DNA from: Chrysaora quinquecirrha
Lineage: Eukaryota > Cnidaria > Scyphozoa > Semaeostomeae > Pelagiidae
Direction of reading: 5' to 3'
DNA length: 64,000 nt
Assembly: GCA_014526335.1 (NCBI GenBank)
Contig: JACTAT010000013.1
Coordinates: 6,080,182 to 6,144,181, forward strand
In this document: piece by piece, positions 41,301 through 47,301 of the stretch
Layout: each line of letters begins with the position of its first letter
Numbering within the stretch: the first letter of the stretch is position 1
Made by a program: the position numbers and the translations under genes
Notes under the pieces: model-generated
What the model was told of the DNA's origin: nothing
The model's input: the letters and a program-made list of their open reading frames with translations, nothing else
The model's database searches: none

Positions 41301-44300
41301 ATAATTCAGATGATGTTTCAGTCAAAAGTTACAAGTCTAGCGAAGACGAGAATGTTAAGCCGGTTTTAAAATCAAAGAAGCCGAGAAAAAAAGTAATACG
41401 AAAATTTTCGGATGCATCAACTTCGGCATCGGCCTCGAGCTCTTCGCCTGCTTCGGTAGTGACGAATCATTCTTCGGATCGTAACGATCACGAAAACTTT
41501 ACCGCGAGTAAAAATATCGAGAACTCGGATCACGAAAATTTGTCGTCTGACCGAGAACATGTACATTCTGACGGCGAAGGTTATTCATCTGAGCACGATA
41601 AGTTACGAACTGGAAATAATCATGTGTTGGCCGACGAGAAAAACTCGTATGATAATAAACCGGATATAAAAGACTGGCAAAATATGCAGCAATTAGGAAT
41701 GGAACAGGATCTCTATCAAGAATATCATAGATACTTGTATAATAATAATAACAGAAAAATGGATATGCGATTCTTCCCTCCTGGTATGCCAAACTACCGG
41801 AAGACAGCGTTTGAGAAACCGCAAGAATCTAAAGGAAGAAAAAAGCAAAACCTTTCAAAACCCAGACCTAGTCCTCTGAATCAGCCAACCTCGGTATCGA
41901 ATATGAAACATATTCCCGATGAACTTAGTGAGGAAGATGATGATGACGAAAGCATGCCATCGGAAAACGAAGAAGATAAAGAAAAGGATGATACTAAGGA
42001 TAAGGACAACCAGAGCATTGTAAATAGTCCTAGAGCACAGGAAGCTGATTTTACTAAGCCTTCTTCAGAACATTCTTTAGAACATCCACCATCTCCAGGC
42101 TCTAGCAGACATTCGTTGTCTGATGTATCTTTGCAGGGCAAAGAGCGTGATAAACTCATTGATAGACTGACGGATTCATCGGGTAACGCGTCGCCGTTAA
42201 CCCGTAACGCACCCCAGGCCGCAAGCGTCATCGCAAACAACAGAACTAGTAACACAACGCCGCTGAGAATATCAACACCGTCTGAGAATCTGTCTGGAAG
42301 TCCCAGGAACTCACCACAACTGTCACCGTTTGCTGCTTATCGTGGACGACCAGCTACATATCCTGCTGAAATAACTGTGAATCCGAAACAACAAACAAAT
42401 AACGACCCACTTAAAACACTTTCAGACAATAACAAAACAAATGAAATCGATCAAAACACGCAAGAATATATCTCTGATGTGATTAGCAACCAGAACTCTA
42501 CTTTATCACGGCCTACAAGTCTACAGTTAGCAAGCAAAGCCTCTCCAACTCAACAGCCAAATCTACCTGTTAAATCCAGTAATCTTGATCTCAAATCTCA
42601 AAAGCTGATAGGAATGCCGCCGAGTTTGTCTCCTCGAGTGTCTGATTCGTCTTCAGTTATTCAACGTCCAAACCCATCACCATCAACTATTGACAATCTG
42701 TGTTCACCAGCTATTCCTATGCACCAGATAAAGTCACCATCCTTACCAGTAAGCTCGTCTTGCTCTCCGATTTTCATCCACGATGATCCAAATGATAACC
42801 GTGTACCTTCACCGGTCTCACCTTCTCACGGGAATAAACTAAATGGCCCAACTCAGTCAAACGCTCACTCGGTTATTTCGCCGGTCATTGCTAATAATCA
42901 TGTGCATGACTATCCCCGTCGCGTAGCCGGGCGTCTCCTGTAATCCAGGCGTATTCTTCTGCCGCCTTGAATGGTTCTTCTCAGAGAATAGCATCTCCAT
43001 CACAACTTATCAGTGCACACATGCAGCGAATGCCTCTACACCTAGGACAGGCAGACCCAAATCTGCTTTCCTCGTTTTATCGACAGCATCGTATGACACG
43101 CTTGCCAGCAGATACTAAGCTAAGCAACAGAGGACAGCTTCCCGTTCCAGAAGAAGCCAGTCGGAGAATACCTGGTATGCTGCATACTCAGCAAGCAAAA
43201 GCATATCCAGGTTTACCCCATGGGATCCCCAAGGAGGCAGCACAGTTGTCGCAATATGGTCAGCCAGGGTTGGAGCAAGGACATGCTTTTCGTGGACCAC
43301 ACAGTAGTCAGGAATCTTCACGACCTGCTCATGGCACACCGCAAGGTCTGCCTGATTCGCTGAAGTCTCATCTGAACATGTCACGAAGTATTCCCTCTGA
43401 TGTTTCTCGCTCACCTTACGGAATGACGCATAATTCGCAAGATTCTTCAAGACCATTTCTCGGTATACATTTAAATGGACCAGAGGCTGCCCGTGCTCAG
43501 CATCTACTTCAACGACAAACTCAGAGCTCACCACGCTCACATATTGGTTTATCTTCAAGTTCCCAGGATTCTTCGCGGACTATTTCCGGCATTGCTCAAA
43601 GTGTCCAGGAAGCAACAAGAAATGTCCTCGGCATGACCAGTAATAACCAAGAATCATCTCGAAATCATCCATCTGTATCTCATAGCGGCCAAGAAACTTC
43701 TCGTTCACACCATGCTCTGCCTCATATTGCGGCTCAGGAACTATCTCGCTCTCATCATCCACTATCACATGTCCTACACGAACAATCTCGGTATCCCGGT
43801 ATGCCCCATTCTTTTCACCACGGTAGGACGTTACACGAATCGCCACATGCTCGTGGCTTACACGAAGTACAACACGGTGCTAGGCCAAGTATGCAAGGAC
43901 ACTCGTTCCAACAAGGATTACGAAATTTACCGGAAAGTCCCGTGGGAAAGAGTCCACCAACGCAGTCGCTGTTTCATCATGCACATGGTCGTGAATTTCC
44001 ATCACCATCGGCTGCGTTGAAATCATATCCCTCTGCTTTAATGGAAAGAACTATCCTCGAACACCAGCAGTCTCGGCTACTCGAGCATCAACAGCAGGCA
44101 AGGTTACTCGAACAACAACAACAAACAAGGAAATCATTTTCAGTAGAAAGCCTTACTGCTTCTTCTGATACAAGTGAGCGTACGAAAGGACAATGTTTAA
44201 ACGGTCCACCAACCACACTATCTGCGCTGAGTAGGCCGGGTTACAGCCCTTCGCAACGAAGCCACATGTTTGGTCATTTTCCTGCGTACGCACGCGGTCC

Positions 44301-44400
44301 ATCACCCGAGTTCTTGAAGCTACCACCTCATGTTCAACAGATGTATGCAGCTAGAGGAGCGTTAGGCCCGTATATGAATTTTCCACATTTCAAAGGCTGA
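2199..44400 (+). CDS. Composite gene model: CECR2-like DDT/WHIM module joined to BCL9-type HD1 and a disordered tail (exons listed separately)
   Basis: Twelve exons on one strand form this model. Seen directly: exons near 2.2, 6.4, 15.6, 16.8, 20.2, 20.3 and 21.7 kb translate into a helix-rich block followed by a YW-containing WHIM1-like motif and a W/EW WHIM2-like motif, arranged as in CECR2, the DDT-domain partner of ISWI remodellers. Exons at 30.7, 33.7, 37.1, 39.9 and 41.0 kb continue in compatible splice phases into a BCL9/Legless HD1 motif, which in known proteins binds the Pygopus PHD finger in the Wnt enhanceosome. Inference: one nuclear protein of about 1,500 residues. One short exon appears to be missing between 6468 and 15638, the start codon lies upstream of 2199, and five frame breaks are present. 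The alternative is two adjacent genes, with the CECR2-like one ending near 21.9 kb and a BCL9-like one starting downstream. Confidence 0.55.
2309..6370. other. Intron, with one MITE
   Basis: Non-coding between two phase-0 splice sites. It holds one TA-type MITE (3075-3438). Scattered AGGCCTA words occur, as elsewhere in the window. No exon was recognised. Confidence 0.45.
3075..3438. mobile_element. MITE, poly-T/TATAAG family, GAAACT sub-repeat variant
   Basis: The left end has a run of T followed by TATAAGAAACT; the right end is the mirror image, with TTTCTTATAAAAAATAGAGTG before a TA dinucleotide. Short AAGAAACT or AGTTTCTTA words recur inside. Length (about 364 bp) and architecture match the copies at 15879 and 60120. 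The left terminal TA is not intact. There is no coding capacity; it would have to be mobilised in trans by a Tc1/mariner-like transposase. Confidence 0.6.
6371..6468 (+). CDS. Exon: DDT region continued
   Basis: The acceptor TTTCAG ends at 6370 and the donor GTAAGC starts at 6469. Phase 0 translation begins VLEKEICYESIQSLFNEEIA and ends with KEEELG, an amphipathic helical segment. After the preceding exon it produces the I-S-E-V-L-E order seen where CECR2 has I-E-E-L-E. The exon leaves two bases (GG), while the next recognised exon starts in phase 0, so a short exon of length 3n+1 should intervene. A second frame is also open across this exon, so the reading rests on the match to its neighbours. 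Confidence 0.6.
8281..8357. repeat. Microsatellite of CACTC/ACACTC units
   Basis: Uninterrupted alternation of CACTCACTC and CACACTC units over about 75 bp. Confidence 0.9.
8676..9090. repeat. ATC/CAC-rich minisatellite with a 48-bp unit
   Basis: ATAAT and ATC trinucleotide runs flank three to four 48-bp units beginning CCTACAACCATCAC at 8795, 8843 and 8891, with a decayed fourth at 8939. The plus strand carries a 202-codon open frame (8575-9183) giving His/Tyr/Pro/Asp repeats such as PYNHHLDHPYHHHRNH. The minus strand is open as well, giving Val/Gly repeats. Openness on both strands is what low-complexity DNA produces, so I call it a repeat and not a gene. Confidence 0.85.
9680..9990. repeat. 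Degenerate CCCTCTCTAATAAGT repeat tract
   Basis: Loosely repeated phrases of the type GTCCCTCTCTAATAAGT recur every 15-35 bp. The tract is pyrimidine-rich and has decayed. Confidence 0.65.
10780..10995. repeat. 85-bp minisatellite
   Basis: The phrase TTGCGTACTGTGGTGGATAA starts at 10801, 10886 and 10971, a period of exactly 85 bp. Each unit contains two internal GGTTATTATGCTTGATGTGG sub-repeats. Confidence 0.85.
11168..11900. repeat. Left long terminal inverted repeat of the TA-flanked element
   Basis: Pairs with 13896-14544 in inverted orientation. Several TGACGTCA-like words occur in both arms. Confidence 0.85.
13896..14544. repeat. Right long terminal inverted repeat of the TA-flanked element
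   Basis: Inverted partner of 11168-11900. It lacks the roughly 85-bp segment present in the left arm, so the two arms have evolved independently since insertion or arose from different copies. Confidence 0.85.
14620..14755. mobile_element. Half-copy of the poly-T/TATAAG MITE family
   Basis: AAGAAAGT and TACTGAAAA words lead into CTTTTTTATAAAAAAACGTG, which looks like one terminus of the family seen at 60120. No matching opposite end is present, so it is probably truncated. Confidence 0.4.
15638..15730 (+). CDS. Exon: helix preceding WHIM1
   Basis: Acceptor TTTGACAG ends at 15637 and donor GTAGGT starts at 15731. The exon is 93 nt in phase 0/0. The translation opens LQLLKILVDLVREVREEEIT and ends KSKSL. 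A stop in the same frame five bases before the exon rules out extension. In CECR2 the equivalent helix (I-L-x-x-L-C-D, then D-x-x-x-x-L) stands directly before the WHIM1 motif, as it does here. Confidence 0.75.
15731..16833. other. Intron with one MITE
   Basis: Phase-0 intron whose only recognisable content is the TA-flanked MITE at 15879-16271. Confidence 0.6.
15879..16271. mobile_element. MITE, poly-T/TATAAG family, GGAACT sub-repeat variant
   Basis: Terminal inverted repeats read CACGCTTTTTTTTATAAG, each flanked by TA (15877-15878 and 16272-16273). Internally, AGTTCCTTA-type words recur near both ends. The total is 393 bp with no coding capacity. Confidence 0.8.
16834..16888 (+). CDS. Exon: WHIM1 motif (CECR2-like)
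   Basis: Acceptor GTTGTAG, donor GTAAGT. It reads RFKAVGKDKHENKYWTFG in phase 0 and leaves one base. The pattern R-x-x-x-(I/V)-G-x-D-x-x-x-x-x-Y-W-x-F is the hallmark WHIM1 strand of CECR2, RSF1 and related DDT proteins; in that family it contacts the ISWI ATPase or linker DNA. This is the most diagnostic exon of the 5' half. Confidence 0.85.
19038..19366. mobile_element. Near-perfect 114 + 114-bp hairpin MITE
   Basis: The arm 19038-19151, starting AGGCCGGATTACACTAG, is mirrored by 19253-19366 with only isolated mismatches, around a loop of about 100 bp. Equal arm lengths and clean ends indicate a young palindromic MITE. No convincing target duplication is visible on the flanks, so the superfamily stays open. 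Confidence 0.75.
19792..19940. repeat. 69-bp tandem duplication rich in GTTTGACAA
   Basis: GTCAAACAT or GTCACACAT starts at 19792, 19861 and 19930, giving two full 69-bp copies and a partial third. Related words continue to about 20110. Confidence 0.75.
20179..20221 (+). CDS. Exon: end of WHIM1 and linker
   Basis: Acceptor CTTTGCAG, donor GTATGT. Combined with the single base carried from the previous exon it reads SSRLFREFSKPNSR. The resulting FG-S-S-R-L-F-R-E parallels the Y/F-G-T-R-M/L-Y-K-E-D sequence that follows the YW pair in CECR2. It leaves two bases. Confidence 0.8.
20317..20364 (+). CDS. Exon: WHIM2-like motif
   Basis: Acceptor TTTTCTAG, donor GTAAGT, 48 nt. In the phase set by the previous exon it reads RFESVCTTPSEWEGFI. 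CECR2 and relatives have a W/F-x-x-(V/L)-C-x-T-x-x-E-W motif at this point, so the exon order and phases confirm the family. It leaves two bases. Confidence 0.8.
20365..21712. other. Intron, nothing recognised
   Basis: Phase-2 intron of about 1.35 kb. I see no repeat or gene in it. Confidence 0.6.
21713..21865 (+). CDS. Exon: post-WHIM helical segment, with a frame break
   Basis: Acceptor ATATACAG, donor GTGAGT. In the incoming phase it reads LTLRPSPNKNEKELHKSLKH, then runs into a stop. From the G4A4 run at 21775-21782 onward the other frame reads IKDHIQLAQLKMKGHLELSQ and ends in phase 0 at the donor. Both halves look coding: N-E-x-x-L-x-x-x-L continues the CECR2 pattern after WHIM2, and the second half is a basic amphipathic helix. 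One extra base in the run would join them and set the phase needed by the next exon. Confidence 0.7.
22160..22505. repeat. 171-bp tandem duplication
   Basis: CGTTGTTTCAGTCTA recurs at 22281 and 22452, and CAGTAGCTT...AAAGATATGT at both matching positions, giving two diverged copies in tandem. Short open frames in it derive from the repeat. Confidence 0.7.
23901..23960. repeat. 20-bp tandem repeat, three copies
   Basis: Three consecutive ATTACAAGATATGTATGTAT-type units, the first slightly diverged. Confidence 0.9.
23971..24358. repeat. About 131-bp tandem repeat, three copies
   Basis: GTTAGTCGTTGC or GTTGGTCGTTGC starts at 23971, 24101 and 24234. Each unit contains GCTATTACA, ACGATTTCACT and ATACTAATGATACATATT blocks in the same order. 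Confidence 0.8.
24499..24860. mobile_element. MITE, poly-T/TATAAG family, AAGAACA variant
   Basis: The left end has ACTCTTTTTTATAAGAACA after a TA; the right end has TGGTTCTTATAAAAAAAGAG before TTA. AATAAGAACA words are repeated inside. Its interior aligns by eye with the copy at 54542. Confidence 0.7.
29056..29316 (-). CDS. THAP gene, exon 2 (C-terminal)
   Basis: On the minus strand an acceptor preceded by a pyrimidine-rich tract (CTCTTCTTCATTTCCAG) leads into VEENLPEYSKQHKQEALLSP and runs 86 codons to TAA, ending NIEEN. Phase 0 matches exon 1. The segment is polar with several cysteines (ACSVC, DRC) but shows no recognised domain and no transposase-like RNase H fold. It follows the THAP finger as a short variable tail, giving a predicted 194-residue protein. 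Open frames on the opposite strand over the same bases are shadows. Confidence 0.6.
   Translation of the reverse strand: MEENLPEYSKQHKQEALLSPPCQESPNTIWQVDDRLHACSVCALDRCSAAGTVYDTETMLSEEPIYSNKQHEKHPYQLCRQNIEEN
29650..29973 (-). CDS. THAP-domain zinc finger protein, exon 1
   Basis: It starts MPRKC and keeps the C2CH pattern C5-x4-C10 ... C54-x2-H57, with the invariant proline at about residue 26 (FEFPRE), W34 and F58. The terminal hydrophobic box is weakly kept (KLHLLPNATP). THAP domains are DNA-binding fingers shared by animal regulators and P-element-type transposases. The exon ends at a strong GTAAGT donor (minus strand, 29649 downward). It lies entirely inside an intron of the plus-strand gene, in antisense orientation. 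ATG at 29971-29973 is the first possible start and lies directly at the family N-terminus. Function beyond DNA binding is unknown. Confidence 0.85.
30231..30271. promoter_or_regulatory. Perfect 16-bp inverted repeat with CRE/ATF-like cores upstream of the THAP gene
   Basis: CCCGTGTGACGTAACA at 30231-30246 and its exact reverse complement at 30256-30271, with 9 bp between. Each arm contains a TGACGTAA half-site of the CREB/ATF type. It lies about 260 bp upstream of the minus-strand start codon. Promoter function is an inference; it could also be a dispersed repeat. Confidence 0.45.
30525..30615. repeat. Short tandem repeat around TAGGCCTAT
   Basis: Blocks of about 40 bp with the form AGGCCTAT...GGATTCA(T/C)CGTTG(A/G)GCCTA occur twice, followed by a third AGGCCTAT. 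Confidence 0.7.
30665..30772 (+). CDS. Exon: charged linker after the WHIM region
   Basis: Acceptor ATTTTATAG, donor GTAAAT, 108 nt in phase 0/0. It reads LKRHAEAIEAIESNLQKPKM and ends QKEK, a basic helix. Its phase lets it follow the exon ending at 21865 and precede that at 33656. It lacks any diagnostic motif, so assignment to the same gene rests on strand, phase and composition. Confidence 0.6.
30773..33655. other. Intron with a 144-bp tandem duplication
   Basis: Phase-0 intron. Apart from the duplication at 32540-32827 and a GAACC-bearing, MITE-like relic near 32940-33165, nothing was recognised. Confidence 0.55.
32540..32827. repeat. 144-bp tandem duplication
   Basis: GCTCATAAGCTCCCTGGAA starts at 32551 and 32695. 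The two copies stay closely similar to the TTCAGA(T/C)AAGCGCTC end. Confidence 0.85.
33656..33766 (+). CDS. Exon: lysine-rich linker
   Basis: Acceptor TTTTTCTGCAG, donor GTGAGA, 111 nt in phase 0/0. It reads DKKDGIISPMLGNRPILQNG and then a KKKPMKSKVKKRE cluster that could serve as a nuclear localisation signal. No domain was recognised. Confidence 0.65.
33767..37055. other. Intron with one tRNA-like relic
   Basis: Phase-0 intron. The only structure noted is a possible tRNA-derived SINE head at 35485-35560. Confidence 0.5.
35485..35560 (+). repeat. Possible tRNA-derived SINE head
   Basis: TGGCCTAATCAATCTGG resembles a pol III A box, and about 50 bp later CGTTCGATC resembles a B box. I could not fold a full cloverleaf, so it is not called a tRNA gene. 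Confidence 0.3.
37056..37147 (+). CDS. Exon: polar linker, with a frame break
   Basis: Acceptor ATCTCACAG, donor GTAAAA. The incoming phase reads DGHLKAK and then meets a stop. After the A5 run at 37073-37077 the other frame reads KLQENILHRNKENSSMKTKV and reaches the donor in phase 0. The exon is 92 nt; one extra A would make 93 nt and match the phase-0 neighbours on both sides. No domain is recognised. Confidence 0.6.
37148..39945. other. Intron, one possible MITE relic
   Basis: Phase-0 intron. A pair of inverted CCCG(T/C)ACA-AAGAACC ends near 39327 and 39650 suggests another diverged TAAGAACC-type MITE. Nothing else was recognised. Confidence 0.45.
39946..40163 (+). CDS. Exon: acidic/basic segment before HD1, with a frame break
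   Basis: Acceptor CTTTTGTAG, donor GTGAGT. Phase 0 gives SYSPGPRFSQSDDDPPIPEE and LSVFKPLGKRK, then stops at 40114. The frame open to the donor gives YEGDDDVTDEEIGGQN and leaves one base, exactly what the next exon needs. A one-base surplus or a two-base deficit somewhere in 40070-40112 reconciles the two frames; the site cannot be fixed by eye. Homology to known BCL9 or CECR2 segments was not recognised. Confidence 0.65.
40164..40998. other. Intron, nothing recognised
   Basis: Short phase-1 intron between a GTGAGT donor and a TTTCCTTTCGCAG acceptor. Confidence 0.75.
40999..44400 (+). CDS. Terminal exon: BCL9/Legless HD1 motif plus long disordered tail (two frame breaks)
   Basis: The exon opens with a KKKKRK nuclear-localisation-like cluster and a Pro-rich stretch. 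HD1 follows at 41127-41213: CVFSTALANRGAYEVIIKG, then NTIVAYHQ. The V-F-S-T-x-x-A-N-x-x-A-x-x-V and I-V-x-(F/Y)-H positions are the conserved residues that bind the Pygopus PHD finger in BCL9 proteins. The frame changes at the A5 run (41282-41286) and again at the C4 run (42914-42917); one added base at each joins the segments into about 1,130 codons. The rest is Ser/Asp-rich, then Ser/Pro-rich, then about ten degenerate (S/N)-x-Q-(D/E)-x-S-R repeats (43290-43800), a short LLEHQQQ region and a C-terminus FPHFKG. I see no clear HD2. Large open frames on the minus strand here are shadows. Confidence 0.8.
41127..41213 (+). other. HD1 (Pygopus-binding) motif
   Basis: Twenty-nine codons from the Cys of CVFST to the Gln of YHQ. 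This is the basis for the BCL9/Legless assignment. Confidence 0.85.
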
Positions 44401-45365
44401 AGTTGGATAACCTGCGAAAGAAGAAGTATTATCAGAACGTTGGCTGGCACCATGTGATTCTTATTCTGGCGTTTTTCGTTTCAGCATCATTGGAAAGAAT
44501 GAACGAGAAGTTGATGTTGATTGAGTGGCTTAGAACTGCGTAAGAATAGCTTCGTTAACGAGTTACAGTTATCTTTCCGGGCTTGTTCGGTGATTGCTAG
44601 GTGTATTAGGCTTTTGAAGCTAATGGCTTAGATCTATAACATTCAGATTACTTATTCTGAGAAGGTATTTATGGTTTGTAACTCCTAACACCGTGAAATC
44701 CCTGGTTAGTCTAGCAATAACAAAATATACTGAACCCAACTAAAGTATGTAAGATTCTGAAAAGCATGCCGCTACCCCTGCAATCTAAATACCCCTTTAT
44801 TGATAAAAGTAAATTTTATTCATACAACCCCATCCTTTTAACCTCCCTATGCTTTCTACCTAACTTCTGCCGAATTTGAAGTACAGTTGGCATTCGCTAT
44901 CTCACTTTTTTCGCTTTCTCTTTCTCTTAGCGACAGTGTTGAATGGTTGAACAGCGAATGTTCGATAATGCAGAATTAGCATATATATATTCCTATATTT
45001 TATATATTCCTGGCGAGCGAAATATCTTTCTAGGAAGTGAATATTCGTCAGTGAGTATTGAGGCTAGCGATGTCAACTGTATTGCTGAAAACAACACTTG
45101 GTGACTTCTTAGCATATTTGTTTGAAGCGTTAACCTCGCTCGGTGATTGGAAGATTGGTGATTGAGGAAACTTAATGTATTCATGAAATAACGGCAACTT
45201 AGGCCGGTATTTGAAGCAACATTGGGGCTATCTCTTCTCGATATGTTGAGTCGTCGTTTGTTGTTAAGATAATAGTTTCTTGAACATTTGATAATTAACT
45301 AAACTTGTGAATAGACTGATGACTGGTTCTAAACCTTGTAATAAAACACTAATTGAAAGAACGGA
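44401..45365 (+). other. 3' untranslated region of the long gene
   Basis: Non-coding sequence between the TGA and the first good AATAAA with downstream GT-rich sequence. Confidence 0.6.
45340..45345 (+). promoter_or_regulatory. Polyadenylation signal AATAAA
   Basis: First canonical hexamer after the stop codon at 44398-44400, about 940 bp downstream. Confidence 0.6.
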
Positions 45366-45578
45366 GTAACGCAAAACATTGATAGTTAATTTTCTTTTGT
45401 AATTTTGACATTGTGGGATAAATTGTTGTTTCTTTGATGTGTATAAAGTACAGTTTTAATTAACTTTGCTGAGCATAGTCATTTCGTTATTCCTGATTGT
45501 CCGACTCCAGGCTACCATCCGCGAGCGCCAGTTTCGCAGGTTCTTTTCATTCTAAACTTTACATAACGCATTTCATCT

Positions 45579-45670
45579 AATAAACGCCCCGGCGTTTATT
45601 ACAAAATCAAGCTTTAGAGTGCGGTGTTTAATAGAGGCCGGCGTTTATCAGAGGGCGGCGTTTATGACGA
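45579..45670. repeat. GGCGTTTAT repeat cluster with palindrome
   Basis: AATAAACGCC and GGCGTTTATT form an inverted pair at 45580-45600, followed by two further GGCGTTTAT copies separated by AGAGG spacers. It looks like part of a dispersed element. Confidence 0.55.
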
Positions 45671-46368
45671 AACGGGAAGTGAGGAAAAAGATAAACTGAC
45701 TTTAAAAAATGTTTTATTTCCTAAAAGCAAAAGATTGAATGAAAAATGTAAAGCACTGAAGGAGTGTACACGTTGTGGTAAAATAAAAAGCCCTGAAGTT
45801 TCTGCTAGGTTATTTGTAATTGACATGGCTTGCAAAACAATTTAATCAAGGCAATTCGAACCACAAAATGTCAATGAAAGTAAAGTATCTCATGGCCGTG
45901 TTTTTAATTTGTTCCTTGTAAAAAGTGTAGTTTTCAAGTTTTCATTGTGTATTCTCAGCTTATTTACAAAAATACTGATTTAAACTCATATAGTTCGATA
46001 CAATTAATACATTCAAAATTCATTTCTAAATTATTACAAAAACAGTAGTTGTATCAATAAAAGCAGCTGAATGACACATGGAAATAACCCAGAGAGGGCT
46101 TTCTAGCCATGTGCCATTTTGCACGTGAATTTAATCAATCATGTTATAATAGCATACACAAAATGAATATGAATTAATATTACTACTTTTTTTCTAAGCT
46201 TAAACAATAAAGATTAACGAAATCAAAATCGCTAATTAAAGATGAAGATTAAGATTAATAAAAAAATAAAAATAAACAACATGATAAGATAAGGAAGGGG
46301 GGGTGGAATGCTTTTAGTCTTGTAACTAAATATTTTTGTCTTATGCCTATATGTTATTTAAACAGGTG

Positions 46369-46500
46369 TTAGTATTTTGAAATCAGGAATTTCTTGAAGG
46401 CTCTAGAAAAGGACGTTTTTGACGCCGACTGACGAATATTTTGAGGAATAGAATTCCAAATATCAACACCAGCATATTCCTTATACAAAGAGATATACAG
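46369..46500 (-). pseudogene. Relic of a non-LTR retrotransposon reverse-transcriptase C-terminus
   Basis: The minus strand reads LYKEYAGVDIWNSIPQNIR and continues to AFKKFLISKY then a stop. The I-W-N-S-(I/L)-P, ... S-x-x-x-F-K-x-x-(L/F)-(K)-x-(F/Y)-L pattern is the typical carboxyl end of CR1/jockey-type ORF2 proteins. Upstream sequence has a stop codon, so only a 5'-truncated remnant remains. Confidence 0.6.
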
Positions 46501-47061
46501 TAGTTATAACTTACACAGGCATAAACATTGAAAGAAGCTACAATGAAAGTCAAGAAAGCTCTTTCCTACTGCTATATGATGTTGTTGGTAAAACCTGCCC
46601 TCGGCGGCAATATGCCTGATGACAATAATGTACTCCCGCCCTTTTTGAGGGTACCTTAGATCGAAAATGGTTTGAGAACAATGGAGTTGAATTTGATTGG
46701 TGCATTTCGAGCCCAGAAACCTGCTTTTTCTGAAGCCTGGTTTTGATCAATAGACATTCTCATTAGCGTGGGCGATTGAAAAGTTAGGCCAAGCCTGTCT
46801 GTCTGATCTGTGAGTCAGGAGAGGAAGTTGGGATAAAGAAGAGCTTTTATTCTGATCAAGCATCAATTACAGCCATGGTAAGTGTCATTTTATAAGTCTC
46901 AAAGCTTCATTAGTAGGCTGTGGCAGCGTGGCGCTGTGATCGATGGTGGTCAAAAGTCATCATCAACAATGTGCATCAACCATTGATCATGTCATGTCCA
47001 TGATGGTCATTGGTAAGGCCTATGCGGCCTGGTACTACTAAGGTGCTGATGATGTATATCA

Positions 47062-47070
47062 TGGATGACG
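47062..47070. repeat. Target site duplication, left copy
   Basis: TGGATGACG, identical to 51052-51060. Confidence 0.9.
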
Positions 47071-47301
47071 ACTTCCATGTCCAGAGAATCAGATTCAGAT
47101 TCACTTTCGCAATCAGATTCACATTCAAAATATTATTGCGCAATACTTTGTTTTATGACTCTCTGCTGCTACAATTAACAGAAAAAACTTTCAAAGTCCT
47201 ATTACAACTGTTTTTGACAACATACCTACCTGTTTTTGACATCATTTATTTTCTTTCCTTTGTAAATTTTTCTAAAAAACGATTTTGAGATTTTGCTGGT
47301 C

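Larger units (their letters stand above)
45366..47070. other. Intergenic spacer with repeat relics
   Basis: Contains a GGCGTTTAT repeat cluster and a non-LTR retrotransposon tail, listed separately. A 73-codon frame at 45624-45845 begins inside the repeat cluster and was not recognised. Confidence 0.5.

Noticed and set aside
41499..44020. Long open frames on the minus strand and in other phases across the HD1 exon (for example 41499-41792, 41881-42255, 43115-43558, 43580-43846, 43712-44020)
   Set aside because: They overlap a strongly coding plus-strand frame and consist of complement-type low complexity (Ser-rich or Val/Gln-rich). None has a recognisable motif.
45624..45845. 73-codon frame with lysine-rich and Cys-x-x-Cys content
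   Set aside because: It begins inside the GGCGTTTAT repeat cluster and lacks splice context; it may be part of a dispersed element, but no family is recognised.
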